From Anaeropeptidivorans aminofermentans (GTDB taxonomy: Bacteria; Bacillota; Clostridia; Lachnospirales; UBA5962), in NCBI RefSeq assembly GCF_940670685.1, contig NZ_OW711693.1:1612001-1676000 (forward strand): 64,000 nucleotides of DNA. The letters run 5' to 3'. A program made the position numbers and the translations under genes. Positions 18,796 to 27,226 of this stretch are shown piece by piece (the first letter of the stretch is position 1; each line of letters begins with the position of its first letter). The notes beneath the pieces were generated by a model that saw only the letters and a list, made by a program, of their open reading frames with translations, searched no databases and was not told the origin of the DNA.

Positions 18796-19674
18796 TTATT
18801 TTACTCCCGACAATTCTATGCCCTTTTCAAGATCTTTCTGCCCCATTATAAGTGCCCACAGAGGTATTGCCATATATACGCAGGAAGCCGCAAATATAAT
18901 GGATATGCGTCCTTCGGCGATGCGGGAAAGATATACTGACAGTGGCTCCTTTGTATAATCCTTGATAAAGATAATAGCTTGTTCAACAATATTCCAATAT
19001 TCAATAAATGTCAGCATGCCAAGGGCTGCAATACCGGATTTCATCTGGGGAAGTATAATGGATAGAAAAATTCGAACTTCTCCGGCGCCATCCATTCTGG
19101 CCGATTCATAATAAGACTTAGGGATGGTTTTCATGCTCTGCCGCAGAAGAAAAGTACCAAAAGGGGAAAATATACCAGGCAGAATAATTGCCAGATAATT
19201 ATCCGCTATCCCAAGCTTATTTGCTATGATAAAATTCGGCACTAATATAGCCTGCAAGGGCATTAGCATTACAATTATATACATATAAAATAATATTTCT
19301 TTATATCGATGCTGCCAGACTGTGAACCCATATGCCGCCAGTATAGATACCATAATATTTCCTGCGACAACAGGGAAGGCGATTTTTGCGGAATTACCCA
19401 TTAAAATCAAAAATGAAGGATTTTCCGCCAGAATGGCTTTATATTGGGAAAAGGTCACGGTTTCCGGCACAATCCGTAATTCAATGAATTTTTCATATAT
19501 ATTGTCAGCAACGTCAAAAACAGACCGGCGGCCTGAAAAATTCAGAGCTACCTCACCTTCGGCCATAAAGGAGTTGGTAAATGTTATAACTAACGGCGAT
19601 AGAAATATAACTGCCGAAAGGATTAATACTGCCAGTTTTACTTTATTGGCCAGCCAGCCTTGTTGTTTATTCAT
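18796..19674 (-). CDS. ABC sugar permease, MalG/UgpE-like
   Basis: The product has 292 aa with six predicted membrane helices. The EAA loop that contacts the ATPase is visible (YESARMDGAGEVRIFLSIIL near residues 198-217). It pairs with the UgpA-like permease encoded upstream, whose gene overlaps it by eight bases. Family members import oligosaccharides, glycerol phosphate or related solutes. Cargo here is unknown; the company of a MacA/MacB pair is unusual. Confidence 0.88.
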   Translation of the reverse strand: MNKQQGWLANKVKLAVLILSAVIFLSPLVITFTNSFMAEGEVALNFSGRRSVFDVADNIYEKFIELRIVPETVTFSQYKAILAENPSFLILMGNSAKIAFPVVAGNIMVSILAAYGFTVWQHRYKEILFYMYIIVMLMPLQAILVPNFIIANKLGIADNYLAIILPGIFSPFGTFLLRQSMKTIPKSYYESARMDGAGEVRIFLSIILPQMKSGIAALGMLTFIEYWNIVEQAIIFIKDYTKEPLSVYLSRIAEGRISIIFAASCVYMAIPLWALIMGQKDLEKGIELSGVK

Positions 19675-20554
19675 AACCAGCCGCCTTTCTTTCCGTTTTT
19701 AAAAATAGCACTGATAAAATTCCAATTGCAAACACCAGGAAAACTGATGCTGCCCCCAATTTAGGATAGTTAAGATTGTTAAATAAATTATTCATGAAAT
19801 GCTGAAGCATATAAATGTTTTCGTTGGGATGGCTGCCGGTCAGCAAATAGATTTCTTTGAAAACCTTGAATGAATTTATAACAGACATAATCAACACTAT
19901 GACAAATGTAGGCGCCATACAGGGTACAGTGATATGTATCAGCGTATTAAAATAACCTGCGCCGTCCATTTTTGAAGCTTCATAATATTCCACCGGTACG
20001 CTGGAAAGCCCCGATAAAAACAGAATCATATTATACCCTAGGTTTTTCCAGATAAATATCAAAACGATGACGCCCATTGAGCTTGCCGATTCAAGCCAGT
20101 CAACTGCCTCGAAGCCCATCACTGTAATAAGGCCATTCAGGTAGCCGTTGCTGGCGAACAGGCTGTTCCAGAAAAAGGAGATGGAGCCGGAGGGAATTAC
20201 CATGGGAATTAAAAAAATCAGAGTAAACAACGTTTTATATTTGTTTTTTTGAAGCGCAAGAGCCACGGAAAAAGAGCACAGCATGCTAAGAGGAATACAT
20301 AGGCCTAAAAACCTAAGGGTATTGAATAAACCCTTCAAATATGCCGGATTTGATATAAGTTCGGCGTAATTTGTGAGACCTGCAAAGCTCCCGCCCATCG
20401 CCCTGTCAAATAATGAGTATTTTATTGACGATAAAAACGGCCATATAAAGAATATTATAAACCCTGCAGCAGATGGCAGCAGAAACAGCGGCCCGGCACC
20501 CGAGATTTTTAGAAATTGATTTTTAGACTTTTTTCCGTTTGTTATATGCTCCAT
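19667..20554 (-). CDS. ABC sugar permease, MalF/UgpA-like
   Basis: The product has 295 aa from the ATG at 20554 (MEHITNGKKSKNQF), which has a GGGG ribosome site. An upstream in-frame start would add 40 residues that come from a palindromic element and are unlikely to be protein. There are six membrane helices and an EAA loop EYYEASKMDGAGYFNTLIHI at about 205. It forms the transmembrane pore with the MalG-like partner. It lies 353 bases after the binding-protein gene, a gap filled by two palindromic elements that may lower expression relative to the binding protein. Confidence 0.88.
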   Translation of the reverse strand: MEHITNGKKSKNQFLKISGAGPLFLLPSAAGFIIFFIWPFLSSIKYSLFDRAMGGSFAGLTNYAELISNPAYLKGLFNTLRFLGLCIPLSMLCSFSVALALQKNKYKTLFTLIFLIPMVIPSGSISFFWNSLFASNGYLNGLITVMGFEAVDWLESASSMGVIVLIFIWKNLGYNMILFLSGLSSVPVEYYEASKMDGAGYFNTLIHITVPCMAPTFVIVLIMSVINSFKVFKEIYLLTGSHPNENIYMLQHFMNNLFNNLNYPKLGAASVFLVFAIGILSVLFLKTERKAAGYE

Positions 20555-20581
20555 AGTGTTCCCCTTTATTAATAATATGAC

Positions 20582-20727
20582 GTGAGTTCGATGGCGTCGA
20601 ACCCCCTTGCAAAGCAAGGGAAATCCGCAGGATTTTTCACGTAATGAGTATAAACTTGTATTGTTTTCTTGCAAATTTGTACGAATATGGTTTAAAGTTT
20701 GCGGAATTTTAATTCCGTCGAACTCAC
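20582..20727. repeat. 146-bp composite palindromic element inside the transport operon
   Basis: Outer 10-bp arms GTGAGTTCGA (20582-20591) and TCGAACTCAC (20718-20727) enclose small hairpins: CCCTTGCAAAGCAAGGG, ATCCGCAGGAT-like pairing and CGGAATTTTAATTCCG. It is REP-like, transcribed between the binding-protein and permease genes, and resembles family 4 in style without a clear alignment. Confidence 0.6.
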
Positions 20728-20772
20728 TTTAATATAAATATTGTGCTGCCTGACATCAAAATTCAGGCGGTA

Positions 20773-20902
20773 TATAGTAAATTTCAAATTAAACAGTAAT
20801 AAAAATCGTATATATTGAATGGCTTAAACATAGGGATTTTATAGGTTTAAGCCGTTTATGAAAAATAGATTTTTATTACACCCTTGTGTGAAATTTACTA
20901 TA
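20773..20902. repeat. MITE-like repeat family 1, copy B (130 bp)
   Basis: The length and the 14-bp perfect terminal inverted repeats are the same as at 1408-1537, with only a few internal differences. It ends six bases before the stop codon of the binding-protein gene (transcribed toward it), so it is carried on the operon mRNA as a long hairpin. Confidence 0.88.
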
Positions 20903-20907
20903 GTACT

Positions 20908-22437
20908 CTATTCATTCATATACAGATTCACGCGGCCCTGAATGGCTTCTGCAACCTGCTCCGCAGTTTTATTTCCTTTAAAATATGGTTCGCATTCGTC
21001 CTGAACAATCTGCCAGATTTTTGTATCTATAGGTGTATAGGCGTTAATCATGTCGGAATAAGCTTCAAGTAATGAGAGGTATTCGTCATATACTGCCTTT
21101 TGCTCCTCTGTCATCTCCTGGTTGGTGCGTTGTTCCGGCGAATAATGCAATTCTCCTAATACCTCAAGCCGTGCCTTTTCCGCTCTTGCTCCGTTGTGTA
21201 CCGGAGTTGAGAAGAGGTTATTGGAATTTTGCATCTCTTCACTCAGTAAAAATTTGATAAATGCCCATGCTGTTTGTTTATTTTTAGAGTTGGCGTTCAT
21301 CCCGAGAAGATGAAAATATGTGCCTTCAACATTCTGGTCCTCATTGGTTTTAATGCCTAACAATTCACTGTTTTCTGATGTGCTGCTTATTGAGTTGTAG
21401 AAAATCTCAGGTTTGTTGTCGGCTATAAACCGCAGTAAGCTATAACTGCCGTCAAAACTAAAAAGGTAGAGTTTTGACATCATTGTCTGTATTTGCTCAA
21501 AGGTAATATCCTGATGCGCATTGCCGCTGAAATAATCTTCATTGATATAGCCGCTGTCCGATATTTCTTGAACAGATTGTAATAAATTTATAAAAGACTG
21601 AGAATTAAAATCTGCAGTATTATTTTCGTGATTAACGAACCTTTTATAGGAATCCTCAAACAAAGTACGAAATAGCTGCGTTTTTTCAAAGTTTAAAATC
21701 TTTACTTCATCTTCTGCCGCATAGGAACCATTGTCCAGTTCCTGCTTTCCTGTATTAATAATATCGCTTAGGGAAAACAGGTCTTTATTTGGAAATAGTG
21801 CTTCCTTACCCTCCGGTATAATATCTTTATTATATGTAAACAGGTTAAAGGAGTAATCCAACGGCATTATCAGCTGTTTGCCGTTATACTTGACTGCATC
21901 TATTACATTTTGCTTATATTCAGAGAAGTTGAACTCAGGGTCATCTTCCATATAGGGCGCCAAATCTTCTAAATAGCCTCCCTTAGCATACTTGAGGTAG
22001 GGAAGGATATCCATGGCATAAATATCAGCACCGGCGCCGCTCATAATATCATTGCTGACTTTAAATATATAATCGCTCTCCGCCTGGGGATCCTCCTCAA
22101 TTGTAGCTACTGCAAGTGACACACCGTCTTTTTCCATAGTTTTTATTTCCGGCATTTTCTGGAGTGAGTCTATATTGACTTTGGTACCCGGGTACTTCTT
22201 TTCAAACTTTTCGGCAGCTTCTTTCAGAAAGCTCTCATATGACATGCTTTGGTAGCTTGAAACTGTAATTTCTCCATTTATTTCCTCATTAAGTTCGCTA
22301 AGGTTGGTTTGTGCTGACTCTGATTCTATTTGCCCGGGTGAACTTGCCGCAGGTTTGCTGCCTGATGCAGCCTGTGAACAGCCTGTCAATTGAATTGCAA
22401 TCATTGCAGCTAAAAAAGCAGATGTTATTTTTTTCAT
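20908..22437 (-). CDS. ABC extracellular solute-binding lipoprotein, sugar type
   Basis: The product has 509 aa with a lipoprotein signal and lipobox QLTGC (Cys20), then a Ser-rich linker. The body resembles family-1 solute-binding proteins (TSYQSMSYESFLKEAAEKFE-like start, NKQTAWAFIKFLLSEEMQ near 390). It should capture the cargo outside the membrane for the UgpA/E-like permeases. It is the first gene of the transport operon. Its promoter region holds the 18-bp site also found before the response-regulator gene, so it is probably controlled by that two-component system. The ligand is unknown. Confidence 0.87.
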   Translation of the reverse strand: MKKITSAFLAAMIAIQLTGCSQAASGSKPAASSPGQIESESAQTNLSELNEEINGEITVSSYQSMSYESFLKEAAEKFEKKYPGTKVNIDSLQKMPEIKTMEKDGVSLAVATIEEDPQAESDYIFKVSNDIMSGAGADIYAMDILPYLKYAKGGYLEDLAPYMEDDPEFNFSEYKQNVIDAVKYNGKQLIMPLDYSFNLFTYNKDIIPEGKEALFPNKDLFSLSDIINTGKQELDNGSYAAEDEVKILNFEKTQLFRTLFEDSYKRFVNHENNTADFNSQSFINLLQSVQEISDSGYINEDYFSGNAHQDITFEQIQTMMSKLYLFSFDGSYSLLRFIADNKPEIFYNSISSTSENSELLGIKTNEDQNVEGTYFHLLGMNANSKNKQTAWAFIKFLLSEEMQNSNNLFSTPVHNGARAEKARLEVLGELHYSPEQRTNQEMTEEQKAVYDEYLSLLEAYSDMINAYTPIDTKIWQIVQDECEPYFKGNKTAEQVAEAIQGRVNLYMNE

Positions 22438-22483
22438 TTATTTTCCTCCTGTTTATTTTACTGACATAAGGATAGCCTCCCCA

Positions 22484-22501
22484 TATGAAGTCCATATGAA
22501 G
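22484..22501 (-). promoter_or_regulatory. Direct-repeat operator, transport operon promoter
   Basis: On the coding strand it reads CTTCATATGGACTTCATA: two CTTCATA half-sites with starts 11 bases apart, the spacing typical of OmpR/PhoB-family regulators. It matches 16 of 18 bases of the site at 25337-25354 and lies 47-64 bases upstream of the binding-protein start. Confidence 0.7.
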
Positions 22502-22531
22502 AGGCTATATATTTGACATGAATTTGCGGAG

Positions 22532-22640
22532 TATACTCGAATAAAAGTAAAACAGTAGCTTTGTAAATTTGCTTTTTCCTGATTTTATGCCTTCTTAGAG
22601 CCCGTTATTTACTGCGGAAGAAAAGCAAATTTACTATATG
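22532..22640 (-). repeat. MITE-like repeat family 2, copy 1 (109 bp)
   Basis: Read on the minus strand it begins CATATAGTAAATTTGC and ends CGAGTATA. It matches 56696-56804 (plus strand) over the full 109 bases with few differences. Inner arms GTAAATTTGC and GCAAATTTAC make a hairpin. The outer TATAGTAAATTT resembles the ends of family 1. It lies between the histidine kinase gene and the binding-protein promoter. Confidence 0.85.
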
Positions 22641-22827
22641 CAATCATAAAGTATTATTTCCCGTTTTCTAAAGAGAGCAACTTTATATTTTAATTACCAT
22701 CGTTTAAAGGTATTTGAAAAATATTATTATTTATTATTGTAATTTCCAGCAGAAATTCAATGAAGCTCAAGTTGATTTCTGCTGGAAACTATTTTAAATA
22801 TAAAAAATATTAAATCAGTTTTTGAAC

Positions 22828-24480
22828 TCAACTTTGTATATCGAAGTAAAGTGCCAAACCAAAGCCATTGCCTGTAATGGAATTATTATTTTGCTGTATA
22901 TTATTTATAGCATAGGCTTCGTAATCTATTTCCAGCATTTCCAGATTCCGTTTTACAATGTATAAGCCTAACCCTGTGCCGCTTTTTGATTTATTACGGC
23001 TATATTCAGGCGTGTAGAATGCCTCAAACCACTGCTCGGTTTCATCATTCGTTATAAATCTGTCTGTATCATTTTCAATGGCCAGCCGGCAGCGCCCTTT
23101 AACTTTATCGTAGCGAATGTAAATGCTGCCGTTCTCTGGCGTATATTTTACTGCATTTGACAGAATATTGGATATAGAGTAATACAAAAGCTCTCTGGAG
23201 GTCTTTACTTGAAAGCTATTCCCCTCAAAATTAATATGAAGCCTTTTATTTCTGGCAGGCACCAGATACTGGCCCATTGCCTGAGAAACTAAGGTATCCA
23301 AATCAAAAAACTCATATTCTGAATCTGAAATAGCCGTATCCGCTCTGGATGCATTAAGAATTTCCGAGACCATAGATGACAGTGTGTTAATGAGCATTTT
23401 GCATTCTGCCAAGTATTTTTCCCTGTTCTTATAAACACCGATATTATCCATCATGCCTTCTACAATGCCTGAAAGTGCCGCAATCGGCGTCTTAAGCTCA
23501 TGGCCTGCCGAACGCATGAAATCTGCCTTGGACCGTTCCATTTGCGCCACTTTATTCATCTCATACCTTAAGCTATTAATGTTTTCACAAAGGCTTCTAT
23601 ACATATTATCTAGATTTTGCGAAAGCAAACCCAGCTCATCATCTGTACAGACATTGGAATAAGCATTGTCCTCCATGCGGCTCATTTTATCGGCAGCATT
23701 TGCAATCTTGACAATTGGCTTTGTAAGCCTTGATGAAAAGAAGTAGGAAGCCAGAAGTGAAATAAACACGCTGATAATGAGTACATATGGCATCAAAGAG
23801 AATATTACACCGGTTGCCTCGCCAATCGGCTGAAAAGTAGTGCTGACAGAAACAGATGCAACCAAGCTGCTGTTGATTGTATAGGTTTTATAAAACATGG
23901 TAGGCGCCGGAGCCATGCTCTGTATTGGAGATGCAATAGAAATAAATTTGCTGTCACTTGGATATATCTCCTGGGGGTTCGCAACATAATCATCTTTAAT
24001 AGCAATGGAAAGGTTTTCAGAATCTTCGTTGCTATTCTCGACAGCAGAATGGATGTCTTGAATTTGTACTTTAAAGAGGGCACTTTCGTCAGAAGATGGA
24101 TTCTCCGAAAGTTTGGCCTCATAGCTCTCATCCCACTGAATAATTTTGACATTTAGGGGCATGCCCTCCTGGTCAAATGTAATAAATGGAGTGGAAAGGT
24201 CCATGAGTATTTCACCCTTTGAGTCGTACGTGAAAACGTCAGTGTTATTAACCATTATAAAATCTTGTAATACAGGCCTTACGCTATCTTCAGACTGGGT
24301 ATTTGCCAAACTTTTAGCCAGGATAACCGCATTTTTCTCAAGGGTATCAAACTTTGTTTTTAAATAATATTTTGGCAGCAATATATATAAAAAAGCAAAA
24401 GAAATCACTACAACGAATATGGTGAGGGAGAGAGAAAATAAAAATGTCTTTAGGGCAATGCCGCCTCTTTTAAGCCTCAT
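22828..24480 (-). CDS. Sensor histidine kinase
   Basis: The product has 550 aa. Membrane helices lie at about 11-34 and 229-248, enclosing a roughly 195-residue extracytoplasmic sensor. A HAMP linker follows (KPIVKIANAADKM). The phospho-acceptor His327 is in GHELKTPIAALSG. The ATPase domain shows NAVKYTPENG (about 442-451) and GTGLGLYIVKRN (about 501-512). The large sensor region and the adjacent binding-protein operon suggest it senses the transported ligand or cell-envelope stress. The start ATG overlaps the response-regulator stop (ATGA). Confidence 0.92.
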   Translation of the reverse strand: MRLKRGGIALKTFLFSLSLTIFVVVISFAFLYILLPKYYLKTKFDTLEKNAVILAKSLANTQSEDSVRPVLQDFIMVNNTDVFTYDSKGEILMDLSTPFITFDQEGMPLNVKIIQWDESYEAKLSENPSSDESALFKVQIQDIHSAVENSNEDSENLSIAIKDDYVANPQEIYPSDSKFISIASPIQSMAPAPTMFYKTYTINSSLVASVSVSTTFQPIGEATGVIFSLMPYVLIISVFISLLASYFFSSRLTKPIVKIANAADKMSRMEDNAYSNVCTDDELGLLSQNLDNMYRSLCENINSLRYEMNKVAQMERSKADFMRSAGHELKTPIAALSGIVEGMMDNIGVYKNREKYLAECKMLINTLSSMVSEILNASRADTAISDSEYEFFDLDTLVSQAMGQYLVPARNKRLHINFEGNSFQVKTSRELLYYSISNILSNAVKYTPENGSIYIRYDKVKGRCRLAIENDTDRFITNDETEQWFEAFYTPEYSRNKSKSGTGLGLYIVKRNLEMLEIDYEAYAINNIQQNNNSITGNGFGLALYFDIQS

Positions 24481-25190
24481 ATTACACCGCCTCTTTGTTT
24501 GCAGCAGGCATTGGATAAGACGGATAGTTCCAGTTTATAACCTATGCCCTTGACTGTTGCAATGATATCAGAATCCAGCTTCTTTCGCAGGTTTTTAATA
24601 TGGACATCCACAATACGTTCGTCTCCGTAATAGTCATAGCCCCATACCTGATTCAGTATTTGCTGCCGGCTCAAAGCCTTCTTGGGATTGGAGGTAAAAA
24701 ACAATAACAGCTCAAACTCACGTAAGGTTAGGTTCAGCTTTTTGTCTTTTTCATAGGCTTCAAAAGCATCCGTATCCAGCATAATATCACCCAGCTCGAT
24801 TCGCCCTGAGGTCTTTACGCTGCGCCGCAATAGAGCCTGTACTCTTTTTATTAACACCTTTGGCGAAAAGGGCTTTGTCACATAATCGTCAGCCAAATGG
24901 TTAAAGCTTTCCAGCTGAGTATATTCATCAGCAATTGCCGTTAATATCATGACAGGCTTTTCTTTATGCCGCAAGTCATTTTTAACGGTTTTTAATAATT
25001 CAAGCCCTGTAATATTGGGCAGCATAATATCTAAAATAAATAAATCAATTGATTCATTGTTCTCAATTATATCCAGCGCAGCTTTTCCGTCATAGGCAGG
25101 AGTTGGAATGAAATAGCTGTCCTTCAGGTATTCACAGATGACTTGATTGATGTTCAGGTCATCTTCCACCACCAATATTTTATAATCCAT
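24477..25190 (-). CDS. OmpR/PhoB-family response regulator
   Basis: The product has 237 aa from the second of two adjacent ATGs (MDYKILVVEDD), which has the best distance from the GGAGG site. A TTG twelve bases upstream is also in frame but overlaps that site. The receiver domain has the acidic pair ED, the phospho-Asp in LFILDIMLP, and conserved Thr (LTA) and Lys (TKPF). The winged-helix output domain carries RIVDVHIKNLRKKL. It is co-transcribed with the kinase and likely regulates both its own promoter and the transport operon, as matching direct-repeat sites lie before each. Confidence 0.92.
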   Translation of the reverse strand: MDYKILVVEDDLNINQVICEYLKDSYFIPTPAYDGKAALDIIENNESIDLFILDIMLPNITGLELLKTVKNDLRHKEKPVMILTAIADEYTQLESFNHLADDYVTKPFSPKVLIKRVQALLRRSVKTSGRIELGDIMLDTDAFEAYEKDKKLNLTLREFELLLFFTSNPKKALSRQQILNQVWGYDYYGDERIVDVHIKNLRKKLDSDIIATVKGIGYKLELSVLSNACCKQRGGVI

Positions 25191-25202
25191 CATGGCCTCC
25201 AA

Positions 25203-25811
25203 TGCAATAAATATACTTGTTCAATTTTAAAAACAACAGACAGTTTTTAAGTTGAATAAGTTTTTCAGTTTATTTACTATAGTTCCTGATTCTTAATTTG
25301 CTTTATTTTATATTACTCAAATTTTTTTGAAAAGTCTATGAAGCCCGTATGAAGTTTGGAGTATGATATCGCAAAAATCAGAAACTGAAAAAAGCTGCTC
25401 TTTTATAGCGGCAGTGCTTACTTGATTTTTCAGTTTGGCAAAGTTTGAATATTCTTTACTTATCACTCTTACCGTAAGAAGGGCTAAATTCCATCCTCTA
25501 TACTCAAAAAAGCTGCTGGTTGAAGTATTATTCTTATACGCTTCAAACCTTTAATATTCATAAAGCACAACCTCGTGATATCCTTTAAGGCACTGATGTA
25601 AGTTATTTTGTCTGGATTACAGATTCGAAGCGAAAGCAATTTTTATTACGCTTATTAACAAAGTTAAAACTTAGCGGTTTTAGTGAATTTCTCATAATAT
25701 AGCTATCCTTTTAAATATATAGGGATATTTATGCATCAAACTTATAAAGTGGGGTGTTTAAATTTACTGTATTTAACAGTACCCAAAATTTAACTTATAA
25801 AAACCCTGAAT
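25203..25811. other. Intergenic region with TCS promoter and inverted repeat
   Basis: The region contains the response-regulator promoter: the direct repeat 25337-25354, then on the minus strand a TAATATAAAAT -10-like sequence about 30 bases on. An inverted repeat (AAACTGAAAAA 25382-25392 with its complement 25426-25436) lies just upstream. The part nearest the tRNA synthetase stop shows only a weak palindrome (TACTGT/ACAGTA near 25770). No gene was seen. Confidence 0.5.
25337..25354 (-). promoter_or_regulatory. Direct-repeat operator, response-regulator promoter
   Basis: On the coding strand it reads CTTCATACGGGCTTCATA, two identical CTTCATA half-sites with an 11-base period. It lies upstream of a plausible -10 and about 150 bases before the response-regulator start. 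It suggests positive autoregulation. Confidence 0.7.
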
Positions 25812-27044
25812 TTAGTTTAATATCTTTATTTCTTCTGATTGACCGTAAACAAAGAAACCGTAGAATCCCATTTCCAAAAGTGAATTTAGAAATTTACTAA
25901 GCTTTTTAGGCTTTTCAAATAAGGTAACGTCATAATCATTGCGTAATTTATCGGCTTTTTTATTTGCTTCAAGAAAATTATTTTCAAAGAAGACGGCGAT
26001 TTTCTTTCTGGCATTTGGAATATAAAAACGATTATCCTTTAGAATATGGAAAATTCTCTCAAAGCCAATGGAAAAGCCTACGGCGGGGATTTTTTCATTT
26101 AGAAATTTTCCAATGAGGTTATCGTATCTTCCGCCGCCGGCGATTGAACTGTTAAAGTCGCTGCTTTCAATTTCAAAAACTGTTCCGGTATAGTATCCCT
26201 GCCCTCTAACTAAAGACAAATCGAATTCTATGGTATATTTATTTTCAGATAAAAGCGTTATTTTATTTATAATCTCTTGGAGATTATTTATGCTGTCTTT
26301 TTGTGAAGATATTGATTTAATATAATCAAGGGATAGGGGAAGCTTTCTTAATATGGAACTTAGGGCGTTAATGCTTTCTTCGCTGGCTCCTTTTTCAGAT
26401 AGCTCGGCTTTTATGCCGTTAATGCCGATTTTATCCAGCTTATCAAAAGTAATGCATACACTTTCCAACTCATCTTGTTTAAAGCCGATAGAAAGCAGAA
26501 TGTTTCTTAATATATTTCTGTCATTTATTCGTACTTTAAAGTTTTTTAAGCCTATCGCAAGCAATGCTTTTGCGGTAACGTTTATCAGCTCTATTTCACA
26601 ATAAACAGAATCGGAACCGATAATATCAATATCGCATTGCACAAGCTCTCGCATACGGCCTTTTTGAGGTCTTTCTGCCCTATAAACTTTGTCAATCTGA
26701 ATGCATTTAAAAGGTAATGTCAAGTTTTGCCTATTATTTGCAAAATACCTGCTTAAAGGTAACGTAAGGTCATATCTTAACCCCATATCAGAAAGTTCAT
26801 TGAATTGGGCGTTTTCGATTGCGCTGTTTAATTTTTCGCCCCGTTTCAGTATTTTAAATATCAGATTAAGATTATCTCCGCCGTCGCTTTTATCCAGATT
26901 CTCAATGTCTTCAATTGCAGGGGTCATAATTCTTTCAAAACCGTTTATTTTGTAAGTCTCTAAAATACTATTTTGTATAAATTCTCTTAAAATAACCTCA
27001 TTGGGTAAATAATCACTTGTGCCTTTTACTGTTCCGATTTTCAT
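25812..27044 (-). CDS. hisS: Histidine--tRNA ligase (HisRS), variant type
   Basis: The product has 410 aa. Class II motif 2 is ERPQKGRMRELVQCDID, the histidine-binding signature is LVRGQGYYTGTVFE (canonical LVRGLDYYTGT), and motif 3 is GGGRYDNLIGKF with GFSIGFERI. The N-terminal part (LRYDLTLPLSRYFA) follows the eukaryote/archaea-like HisRS version and not the standard bacterial one. The C-terminal anticodon domain is short. Retained histidine-site motifs argue against HisZ, which lacks them. It may be a second HisRS of the cell. The gene has its own leader with a His-codon peptide and a terminator, so expression should respond to histidyl-tRNA supply. Confidence 0.85.
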   Translation of the reverse strand: MKIGTVKGTSDYLPNEVILREFIQNSILETYKINGFERIMTPAIEDIENLDKSDGGDNLNLIFKILKRGEKLNSAIENAQFNELSDMGLRYDLTLPLSRYFANNRQNLTLPFKCIQIDKVYRAERPQKGRMRELVQCDIDIIGSDSVYCEIELINVTAKALLAIGLKNFKVRINDRNILRNILLSIGFKQDELESVCITFDKLDKIGINGIKAELSEKGASEESINALSSILRKLPLSLDYIKSISSQKDSINNLQEIINKITLLSENKYTIEFDLSLVRGQGYYTGTVFEIESSDFNSSIAGGGRYDNLIGKFLNEKIPAVGFSIGFERIFHILKDNRFYIPNARKKIAVFFENNFLEANKKADKLRNDYDVTLFEKPKKLSKFLNSLLEMGFYGFFVYGQSEEIKILN

Positions 27045-27072
27045 AATAACACCCTTTCATTTTAAAATAAAA

Positions 27073-27107
27073 TAGCCATTCAGGATAATGGTATACCCGA
27101 ATGGCTA
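27073..27107 (-). terminator. Attenuator terminator of the hisS leader
   Basis: TAGCCATTC (27073-27081) pairs with GAATGGCTA (27099-27107), with extra inner pairing. On the minus strand TTTTATTTT follows directly. It ends 29 bases before the hisS start, so read-through is needed for expression. Confidence 0.85.
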
Positions 27108-27149
27108 AATATATTTAAAATATATTCATGCATCACAGGCATAACCAAA

Positions 27150-27193
27150 AGCGATTATACCTATGATGAAAATAATCATAGATTACAATCGCT
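27150..27193 (-). promoter_or_regulatory. Leader hairpin overlapping the end of the His leader peptide
   Basis: AGCGATT and CTATGAT arms pair with their complements across 27150-27193, covering the last codons of the leader peptide. The His-codon segment (ATGCATCA) can instead pair with TGATGCAT near 27127-27134. These mutually exclusive pairings are what attenuation requires. Confidence 0.65.
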
Positions 27194-27226
27194 AAAAGTA
27201 TGGTGATGATGCATAGTAAATAACAT
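27176..27226 (-). CDS. His-rich leader peptide of hisS (16 aa)
   Basis: The peptide reads MLFTMHHHHTFSDCNL, then TGA. A GGAGG site lies eight bases before the ATG. Four consecutive His codons occur in the first nine residues, followed by overlapping hairpins and a terminator before hisS. By analogy with enteric his leaders, ribosome stalling at the His codons when charged tRNA-His is scarce would prevent terminator formation. Peptide-based attenuation of this kind is well known in proteobacteria; Firmicutes mostly use T-box RNAs, and I see no T-box core here. Confidence 0.85.
   Translation of the reverse strand: MLFTMHHHHTFSDCNL

Noticed and set aside
25812-27044. HisZ (ATP-phosphoribosyltransferase regulatory subunit)
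   Set aside because: The histidine-binding signature RGQGYYTGTVFE and motif 2 are intact, and no hisG is nearby.
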